64,000 bases of DNA, from the NCBI RefSeq assembly GCF_014647515.1, contig NZ_BMPI01000025.1, positions 5,511 through 69,510 on the forward strand. Reading direction: 5' to 3'. The stretch comes from Dactylosporangium sucinum. Lineage in GTDB: Bacteria; Actinomycetota; Actinomycetes; Mycobacteriales; Micromonosporaceae. The position numbers and the translations under genes are program-made. This document shows positions 58,076 to 64,000 of the stretch, piece after piece (the stretch's first letter is position 1; each line of letters starts with the position of its first letter). The notes beneath the pieces were generated by a model. That model saw nothing but the letters and a program-made list of their open reading frames with translations. It was not told where the DNA came from and did no database searches.

Positions 58076-59616
58076 TGTCGTACCTCCTTGGGCAACATGA
58101 ACCGGACGTCCTCGCTCACCGCGGTGTGCTCCCGGGCCGCCTGCGCACCGAGCCCGGACAGCGCGCCGACCACTTCGTCGACGAGCACGGGCGGTGCCGA
58201 GGCGCCGGCGGACACGCCGACGGTGTGGACGCCGGCCAGCCACCGCAGGTCGATGCCGGCCGCGCCGTCGACCAGGTACCCGGGCGTTCCGGCACGTTCG
58301 GCCACCTCGACCAGGCGGCGGGAGTTCGACGAGTTGGCGGAGCCGACGACGATCATCGCCCCGCAGGTGGCCGCGACCTCCGACACCGCGCGTTGCCGGT
58401 TGGTCGTGGCGTAGCAGATGTCGTCGGACGGCGGGGCGGCGAGGTCGGGGAACCGGTCCCGCAGCACCGCGAGGATGTCGGCGACGTCGTCGACGGCGAG
58501 GGTCGTCTGGACCAGGTAGGACACCCGCCGCGGGTCGTCGACCCGGACCTGCTCGGCGTCCCGGACGTCCTGGACCAGGCGGATCCGGTCGGGCGCCTCG
58601 CCGAGGACGCCGTCGGTCTCCTCGTGGCCGGCGTGCCCGATGAGCAGGATGGTGTCGCCGTGCTCGGCGAACCGGCGGGCCTCGCTGTGCACCTTCGTGA
58701 CGAGCGGGCAGGTGGCGTCGATGGCGGACAGCCGCCGGGTGGCGGCGGCCGACCGGACCGCGGGCGAGACGCCGTGCGCGGAGAACACGGTCACCGCTCC
58801 CTCGGGGACGTCGTCGACGTCGTCGACGAAGACCGCGCCCCGTGCGGAGAGGTCGGCGACCACGTGCGTGTTGTGCACGATCTGCTTGCGGACGTACACC
58901 GGCGGTCCGTGCAGCTCGAGGGCGCGTTCCACGACGAGGATGGCGCGCTCCACCCCGGCGCAGAACGAGCGGGGCGCGGCGAGCACGACCCGGCGGACCG
59001 TGGTGGCCGCCGCCCACTCGTCCAGTCCGGCGGCCACGGCCGGCAGGGCCGCCAGCGCCGTGCGCAGCTGCCCCAGGGTGCTCGGCTGGAGCAACGCACC
59101 GGTGTCGGCGACGACCCGCACGCAGGCGGCGGGCCGGTCCGCGGGCCCGGCGAGCAGCCAGGCCGACTCCAGGTCCACCGCCAGCGCGCCGGTGGCGGCG
59201 AGCTGGTCCCGCGTCGCTCCCCGTGCCAGCCGCTCCGTGCTCACCACCGGTCCGGTCCGGACCGTGAGCCCATGGCGGCGCAGTGCGCCCGCGAGCATGG
59301 CGGCGGCGGGGAGCACGGTCGTCGCGGGCCGCGGTCCGGTGACCCACGGGGCGGCGCGGACCTCGGTGGCCACGACGACATCGCCGGGCTGCAGCGCCGC
59401 GTCCAGCCCGCCGCCGACACCGGCCACGGCGAGTGCCCCGGCGTCGGCCACGGCGATCGAGCGGGCGGCGCGTTCGGACCGGCGGCGCCCGACACCGGTG
59501 TGCAGGACGGCGCCGTCCGCGCCCGGCAGGGCCCGGCGCAGCTCGGCCGCCTCCATGCGCATCGGTGCGCAGAGGACCCAGCCACCGTCCGTGCGCTGCC
59601 GTGCCGGCGTACTCAT
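58072..59616 (-). CDS. ispH: Fusion of HpnG-type nucleoside phosphorylase and IspH (HMBPP reductase)
   Basis: A 514-residue fusion. Residues 1-200 resemble the hopanoid-associated phosphorylase: LHTGVGRRRSERAAR, AGVGGGLDAALQPGDVVVATEV and the AVDLESAWL element. Residues 206-514 are a complete IspH: Fe-S cysteines in SFCAGVERAI (Cys219), DATCPLVTKVH and CYATTNRQ, with SYLVQTTLAV and the catalytic Glu in GHEETDGV. IspH makes IPP and DMAPP; HpnG removes adenine from adenosylhopane. These steps stand at opposite ends of hopanoid synthesis. I see no stop or restart between the parts, though an internal start cannot be excluded. Confidence 0.9.
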   Translation of the reverse strand: MSTPARQRTDGGWVLCAPMRMEAAELRRALPGADGAVLHTGVGRRRSERAARSIAVADAGALAVAGVGGGLDAALQPGDVVVATEVRAAPWVTGPRPATTVLPAAAMLAGALRRHGLTVRTGPVVSTERLARGATRDQLAATGALAVDLESAWLLAGPADRPAACVRVVADTGALLQPSTLGQLRTALAALPAVAAGLDEWAAATTVRRVVLAAPRSFCAGVERAILVVERALELHGPPVYVRKQIVHNTHVVADLSARGAVFVDDVDDVPEGAVTVFSAHGVSPAVRSAAATRRLSAIDATCPLVTKVHSEARRFAEHGDTILLIGHAGHEETDGVLGEAPDRIRLVQDVRDAEQVRVDDPRRVSYLVQTTLAVDDVADILAVLRDRFPDLAAPPSDDICYATTNRQRAVSEVAATCGAMIVVGSANSSNSRRLVEVAERAGTPGYLVDGAAGIDLRWLAGVHTVGVSAGASAPPVLVDEVVGALSGLGAQAAREHTAVSEDVRFMLPKEVRQ

Positions 59617-61523
59617 CGGTCCTCCTGTGCGGTGCCCCGCAGGACGCGGCCGAGGGCGCTGATCGGGAACACCAGCCGGTACAGGTGGTAGTTGATGTAG
59701 AAGTCGCCCGGGAAGCCGGTGCCGGTGTAGTGCGGCTCGTCCCAGGTGCCGTCGGGGCGTTGGGTGTCGAGCAGCCACGCCAACGCCCGGCGCGCGGCCG
59801 GCGCCCGATGCTGGCCGGTGGCGTGCAGCGCCAGCAGGGCCCAGGCGGTCTGCGACGCGGTCGACGCCCCGCGCCCGCGCACGGCCACGTCGTCGTAGGA
59901 GCGCAGGTCCTCGCCCCAGCCGCCGTCGCCGTTCTGGTGGTGCAGCAGCCAGTCCACGGCCCGCCGGATCGCCGGGTGCTGCGGTTGGATGCCGGCGGCG
60001 ACCAGGGCGGGGACGACGCAGCCGACGCCGTACACGTGGTTGGCGCCCCACCGGCCGAACCAGGAGCCGTCGGACTCCTGCGCCCGCAGCAGCCACCGCA
60101 CGCCCCCGCGGGTGACGGCCGAGTTCGTCAGGCCCTGGGCGCACAGCGCCTCCACGATGTGGGCGGTGACGTCGGCGCTGGGCGGGTCGATGACCTCGCC
60201 GAAGTCGCAGAACGGCAGGTCGGCGACGAGTGCGCGGTCGTTGTCGGCGTCGAAGGCGCCCCAGCCGCCGTCGCGGGACTGCATGCCGACCAGCCAGCGG
60301 GTGGCCCGGTCCAGCACGGCGTGGTCGCGCAGCGGGGTACGCCGCAGCGCGAGGATCACCTCGGCGGTGTCGTCGGTGTCGGGGTAGCCGTCGTTGTCGA
60401 ACTCGAACGCCCACCCGCTCGGCGGGACGTGCGCGCGGCGCACGGCCCAGTCGCCACGAGCGGTGATCTCCTCCCCGACCAGCCAGTTCCCGGCGCGGGC
60501 GAGCGCGGGATCGTCGTGCGGGAGCCCCGCGTCGGCCAGCGCCGTGACCGCGAGCGCGGTGTCCCACACCGGCGACTGGCAGGCCTCCAGCCGGCGGACC
60601 GTCCCCTCGGGCGTCTGCTCCCGGACGGTGAAGCGCTCCAGTCCCTCCAGCCCGGCCCGCATCACCGGATGCGTGAGGGGATACCCGAGCAGGTGCAGGC
60701 CGATGAGCGAGTACACCCACGGCGGCTGGATGCCGCCCCAGGAGCCGTCGGCCTCCTGCCGGGCCACGATCCACTCGGCGGCCCGGCGCAGCGCGTGGCG
60801 GCGCAACGAGCGGGCGGCGACGCGTTCGTAGCCGCGCACCGCCAGGTCGAGACGGTGCAGCCAGCCGGCCCGGCGCGACAGCGGCGGCGGTGGCGGCGGT
60901 CGCAGCCCGGTGCGCAGCTCGGGCAGCGAGAAGCCCAGCGGCCGCACGGGTCGGGTGGCCCGGACGATCGACAGCGGCACGATGGTCTGCCTGGCCCAGC
61001 ACGCGAAGTCGTACACGTTGAACGGCACCCAGGCGGGCAGCAGGACGAGCTCGGGCGGGATGGCGGGCACCTGGTGCCACGGCCACTCGCCGAACAGCGC
61101 CAGCCAGATGCGGGTGAACACCCGGCTGCGTTCGACGCCGCCGTTGGCCCGGACGAACGCGGCGGCCGTCGTCATGTGCGGCGCGTCGGGCGCGTCGCCG
61201 GCCAGGCGCAGCGCCGCGTACGCCTCGATGGTGGTGGACAGGTCGCCCGGCCCGCCGTGGAACGTCGCCCAGGCACCGTCGTCGAGCTGCCGGGACCGGA
61301 TCCAGCGGGCCGTCTGCGCGGTCAGCTGCTCGTCGGAGATCCCGAGGAACCGGCGCAGCAGCAGGTCCTCGGCCTCCATGGTCACGTTGGTCTCCAGTTC
61401 GCCCTTCCACCAGCCGGCGGCGTCCTGCAGCCCGAGCAGGTGCGCCGTCGCCCGGTCCAGGCCGGCCCGGCCCCGGTCGAACAGCTCGTCGCGGGCGGGC
61501 ACCTGCGTCAGCACCTCGGTCAT
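59613..61523 (-). CDS. shc: Squalene-hopene cyclase
   Basis: A 636-residue cyclase, normal length. The catalytic DxDD motif is in GYPDTDDTAE (around residue 380). QW repeats include QDAAGWWKGEL near the start, QEADGSWGGIQ, QSRDGGWGAFD, QESDGSWFGRW, QNGDGGWGED and QRPDGTWDE. It turns squalene into hopene at the membrane. The ATG shares one base with the stop of the prenyl synthase gene, and its stop overlaps the phosphorylase-IspH ATG. It is the core of the operon. Confidence 0.97.
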   Translation of the reverse strand: MTEVLTQVPARDELFDRGRAGLDRATAHLLGLQDAAGWWKGELETNVTMEAEDLLLRRFLGISDEQLTAQTARWIRSRQLDDGAWATFHGGPGDLSTTIEAYAALRLAGDAPDAPHMTTAAAFVRANGGVERSRVFTRIWLALFGEWPWHQVPAIPPELVLLPAWVPFNVYDFACWARQTIVPLSIVRATRPVRPLGFSLPELRTGLRPPPPPPLSRRAGWLHRLDLAVRGYERVAARSLRRHALRRAAEWIVARQEADGSWGGIQPPWVYSLIGLHLLGYPLTHPVMRAGLEGLERFTVREQTPEGTVRRLEACQSPVWDTALAVTALADAGLPHDDPALARAGNWLVGEEITARGDWAVRRAHVPPSGWAFEFDNDGYPDTDDTAEVILALRRTPLRDHAVLDRATRWLVGMQSRDGGWGAFDADNDRALVADLPFCDFGEVIDPPSADVTAHIVEALCAQGLTNSAVTRGGVRWLLRAQESDGSWFGRWGANHVYGVGCVVPALVAAGIQPQHPAIRRAVDWLLHHQNGDGGWGEDLRSYDDVAVRGRGASTASQTAWALLALHATGQHRAPAARRALAWLLDTQRPDGTWDEPHYTGTGFPGDFYINYHLYRLVFPISALGRVLRGTAQEDR

Positions 61524-62536
61524 CAGTGGTCACGCCCCGTCACGAGGCGGGCGAGGCCCACCAGGTCGTCGTGCACGTCCGCGGGCAGGTCGAGCGCGGC
61601 GAGCTCGTCGAGCGCGCCGGCCAGGTGCCGATCGGCCTGGTCCTGGACCCAGTCCCGGGACCCGGACTCCTCCAGGAGCCGGCTCGCGGTCATGAGGTCG
61701 GCCTCCTGCAGCTCGTGCGTGGACGCGTACAGCGACCGCAACGCGTCGCCGGCGGCGGTGCCGGAGGTGAGCGCGTGCACGATCGGCACCGACTTCTTGC
61801 GCGCCCGCAGATCGGAGCCCACCGGCTTGCCGGTGCGCCCGGGCTCGCCCCAGATGCCCAGCTGGTCGTCGACGAGCTGGAAGCTCATCCCCAGGTGAAC
61901 GCCGAAGCGGGACAGGCCCTGGGTCAACGCCGCGGGCGCGCCGCACAGCAGTGCCCCCAGCGTGCAGGCGCAGGACATCAGCGCCGCGGTCTTGTCGGCG
62001 GCCATCGCGAGGCACTCGTCGAGGCTGACGTCGTCCCGGCGTTCGAACTCCAGGTCGGCGGCCTGCCCGGCGATCAACCGGTGCACGTCCGCGTCCAGGC
62101 GCCGGGCCGCCTGGGCGCCGCCCGGCCGGCTGTCGCCGGCGAGCGCGTCGTGGGCGAGGATCATCAGGGCGTCGCCGGCGAGGATCGCGGCCGCGGTACC
62201 GAAGACCGCCCAGGCGGTGGGGCGGTGGCGGCGCATCGTGTCCTGGTCCATGACGTCGTCGTGCAGCAACGAGAAGTTGTGGGCGAGCTCGACGGCGGCG
62301 GCCGCGGCGGTGCCCCGCTCGGGTGGATGACCCGCGGCCCGGGCCGACAACAGGGCCAGGGCCGGGCGGATGCCCTTGCCGCCGGCCGCGGTGGGCGCGC
62401 CGTCGGCGTCGCAGTAGCCCAGCTGGTATGCGCCGACGCGCTGGTTGCGGGGGTCGAGGCGACCGAGGAGGTCCCTGATCCGGGGCTCGACCAGGGCGGG
62501 CACCTGATCGAGGCAGGCAACGGGTGCGATGGTCAA
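61523..62536 (-). CDS. Polyprenyl diphosphate synthase (probable farnesyl diphosphate synthase)
   Basis: A 337-residue trans-prenyltransferase. The first Asp-rich motif is LLHDDVMDQD (DDVMD, 93-97) and the second QLVDDQLG (223-227); GGKGIRPAL supplies the diphosphate-binding Lys/Arg. The start is TTG 62536, with GGAGGG six bases upstream and overlap with the HpnE stop (TTGA); no ATG or GTG fits. Farnesyl diphosphate for squalene is the likely product, given the neighbours. Chain length cannot be proved from sequence by eye. Confidence 0.9.
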   Translation of the reverse strand: MTIAPVACLDQVPALVEPRIRDLLGRLDPRNQRVGAYQLGYCDADGAPTAAGGKGIRPALALLSARAAGHPPERGTAAAAAVELAHNFSLLHDDVMDQDTMRRHRPTAWAVFGTAAAILAGDALMILAHDALAGDSRPGGAQAARRLDADVHRLIAGQAADLEFERRDDVSLDECLAMAADKTAALMSCACTLGALLCGAPAALTQGLSRFGVHLGMSFQLVDDQLGIWGEPGRTGKPVGSDLRARKKSVPIVHALTSGTAAGDALRSLYASTHELQEADLMTASRLLEESGSRDWVQDQADRHLAGALDELAALDLPADVHDDLVGLARLVTGRDH

Positions 62537-63930
62537 CGTGTGCCCTCCAGGTTTCGGTTCGAAGACACGAGGTGGGCGAGCACGACGTCGGCGGCGCGGT
62601 GACCGCTGCGGACGGCGCCCTCCATCGTGTCCGGCCATCCCGTGTCGGTCCACGCGCCGGCCAGGACGAGGCCGGGCAGGCGGGTCGCCGCGCCGGGGCG
62701 CAGCGCACGAGTGCCGGGAGCCTGCCGGAACGTGGCACTCGGCTCGCGGGTGACGAACGTTTCCAGCACCCGCGCCGACCGCGCCGCGGGGAAGAGCCGG
62801 GCGACGGCGGCGGCGTAGGTGGCGGCCAGCCGCCTCGCCGGAACCGTGATGGTGTCGTCCGCGGCGGAGATCGAGACCACCAGGTACTGCCCGTCGGTCA
62901 TCGACGCCGGCGTGCGGTCGAAGACCCACTGGACCGGGGACTCGACCGCCGCGGCGAAGGGCAGGCGGGTGACGGCCGAGTCGTAGCGCAGATGGACGTT
63001 TACGATCGGGGCGCTGCCCAGGTGTTGCCAGTCGTCCCGGTCGTGGGACGCCCCGGCCGGCACCAGCTGCGCGGCCGCGGCGTGCGGAACGGCCAGGACG
63101 ACCGCCTCGGCGACGAGCTCGTCCTGGACCGAGCGGCCGCCGGCGCCGCCGATCGCGACCCGGAACCCGGTGGTGTCCGGCTCGACCCGCTCCACCCTGC
63201 TCCCGGTGGCGACCCGCACGCCGAGCCGGGTCAGCAGCCGGTGCGCGGGACGGCCGTGCAGGCTGGACAGCGGTACGAGCGGGCGCCCGATGTCGCCGGC
63301 GTCGGCCCGCTCCAGCAGCCCGGTCCGGAACACCCGCGCGGCGAGGGCCAGCGACGCGTGCTCCGCGGGGGTGTTGAGCGCGGCGACGGTGATCAGGTCC
63401 CACAGCCGGCGCACCGCCCGGGAACCCTGGCCGTGGTCCGCGAGCCACCCGCCGAAGCTGCGCCGGTCGTTGTCCGGGTCGTCCGGATCCACGGTGCGCA
63501 ACGCGGCGGCCGCCCTGATCGCGTGCCACCGCTCCCGGGCGTCGAGCAGGGAGTACCCGGCCAGCGCCGGGAGCAGGTGGGCCGGTGCGGGCAGGCCGCG
63601 CGTGCGGGCCAGCACGTGCGGCGCCCGCCCGGGCGCCAGGATCGGGACGGAGAACCGTGGCTGCAGCTGCGTCAGGCCGGTGCTGCCGAGCCGGTCGAGC
63701 AGGGCCCGGTACCGCTCGTAGCAGCGCAGGAACACGTGCTGCCCGGTGTCCACGACGAGACTGCCGTGGTCGAACGAGTACGTCGCCCCGCCGAGCTCGC
63801 TGCGCCGCTCGAACAGCGTCACCCGGTGCCCGGCGTCGGCGAGGCGGACGGCGGCGGTGATGCCCGCGAGCCCACCGCCGACGACGCACACGTCCCGGCC
63901 GGCGTCCGCCGCTGGTGGACCCGGCGTCAC
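62533..63930 (-). CDS. hpnE: Hydroxysqualene dehydroxylase HpnE
   Basis: A 465-residue FAD enzyme of the phytoene desaturase/amine oxidase fold. The dinucleotide motif is VCVVGGGLAGITAAVRLADAG; ERRSELGGATYSFDHG and the C-terminal LVLAGAWTDTGWPDTMEGAVRSG fit HpnE. It reduces hydroxysqualene to squalene. GTG 63930 overlaps the HpnD stop (GTGA). The position between hpnD and the prenyl synthase confirms the call. Confidence 0.93.
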   Translation of the reverse strand: MTPGPPAADAGRDVCVVGGGLAGITAAVRLADAGHRVTLFERRSELGGATYSFDHGSLVVDTGQHVFLRCYERYRALLDRLGSTGLTQLQPRFSVPILAPGRAPHVLARTRGLPAPAHLLPALAGYSLLDARERWHAIRAAAALRTVDPDDPDNDRRSFGGWLADHGQGSRAVRRLWDLITVAALNTPAEHASLALAARVFRTGLLERADAGDIGRPLVPLSSLHGRPAHRLLTRLGVRVATGSRVERVEPDTTGFRVAIGGAGGRSVQDELVAEAVVLAVPHAAAAQLVPAGASHDRDDWQHLGSAPIVNVHLRYDSAVTRLPFAAAVESPVQWVFDRTPASMTDGQYLVVSISAADDTITVPARRLAATYAAAVARLFPAARSARVLETFVTREPSATFRQAPGTRALRPGAATRLPGLVLAGAWTDTGWPDTMEGAVRSGHRAADVVLAHLVSSNRNLEGTR

Positions 63931-64000
63931 GCCGTCCGCCTGACGAGTGCACGGACGGCGACCATGGCCTTCGCCCGGGGCGGCAGGGAGAGCCGCGTCC
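63927..64000 (-). CDS. hpnD: C-terminal end of presqualene diphosphate synthase HpnD (partial)
   Basis: Only 23 codons and the stop lie in the window. The peptide TRLSLPPRAKAMVAVRALV is typical of the HpnD C-terminus (squalene/phytoene synthase family). The stop TGA (63929-63927) overlaps the HpnE GTG. The call rests on this short match plus the order of the operon; the catalytic part is beyond position 64000. Confidence 0.7.
   Translation of the reverse strand, partial: TRLSLPPRAKAMVAVRALVRRTA

Noticed and set aside
1..64000. CRISPR arrays, insertion sequences, integrases, tRNA and rRNA genes.
   Set aside because: I found no regularly spaced repeats, transposase or recombinase motifs, and no tRNA- or rRNA-like sequence on either strand by eye. 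A tRNAscan or covariance search was not possible.

Overview
The window is chromosomal DNA from a high-GC actinomycete (Actinomycetota). The GC content is very high throughout, third codon positions are almost always G or C, start codons are often GTG, several genes look leaderless (a TANNNT -10 box 6-7 bases before the start codon), and there is a complete-looking hopanoid pathway. The family cannot be fixed from sequence alone; a mycelial soil actinomycete is a reasonable inference. I see no rRNA, tRNA, CRISPR array, insertion sequence or phage gene.

Positions 18-26781 are one large catabolic locus. On the minus strand are a flavin reductase, a two-domain VOC protein and an enoyl-CoA hydratase. 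On the plus strand an eleven-gene run (2272-14326) encodes a complete peptide/opine-type ABC importer, a KAS/HMG-CoA-synthase-like protein fused to an OB-fold zinc ribbon, a thiolase, an SDR, a VOC protein and two acyl-CoA ligases. A minus-strand metallo-beta-lactamase-fold hydrolase (14317-15309) follows. A third ligase then leads into a two-subunit acyl-CoA dehydrogenase (15377-19058). The last run (19143-26781) holds four luciferase-like (LLM) flavin oxidoreductases, a fourth ligase, two enoyl-CoA hydratases and a VOC protein. The same operator-like half-sites, ATACCG...CGG(T/A)A, lie inside all four promoter regions of the locus (2092, 2184, 15342, 19110). This suggests one regulon under one TetR-type repressor encoded elsewhere. 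The simplest model is import of an organic acid or cyclic compound, CoA activation, flavin-dependent oxygenation and beta-oxidation-like or retro-aldol chain cleavage. The substrate is unknown.

Positions 26805-34984 hold an MscL channel with a C-terminal zinc ribbon, a PAP2 membrane phosphatase, a WD40 remnant, an SDR/TetR divergent pair with palindromic operators, an unknown protein, a methyltransferase, an arrestin-like (Spo0M) region running in frame into a BlaI-type repressor, an M56 peptidase, and DUF6153 and DUF305 proteins.

Positions 35034-42026 hold an NlpC/P60 endopeptidase, a 41-residue membrane protein, a CDF-like membrane protein, a C39-like peptidase whose long leader carries a c-di-AMP (ydaO) riboswitch, an MmyB-like regulator divergent from an SDR, and a PadR regulator with a membrane partner. 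Positions 42061-52278 hold a DesK/NarL-type two-component system, an ABC exporter, a CPH-type (CopB-like) metal P-ATPase behind a CsoR-type operator, and a PadR/ABC/FtsX-like permease operon.

Positions 52507-57054 hold an SPW-repeat protein, two DMT-family proteins, an MGDG-synthase-like glycosyltransferase and an SDR. Positions 57071-64000 (minus strand) are a tightly overlapping hopanoid operon: hpnD (end only), hpnE, polyprenyl diphosphate synthase, squalene-hopene cyclase, a fusion of an HpnG-type phosphorylase with IspH, and hpnH. Together these supply isoprenoid precursors, build squalene, cyclise it to hopene and start side-chain extension.
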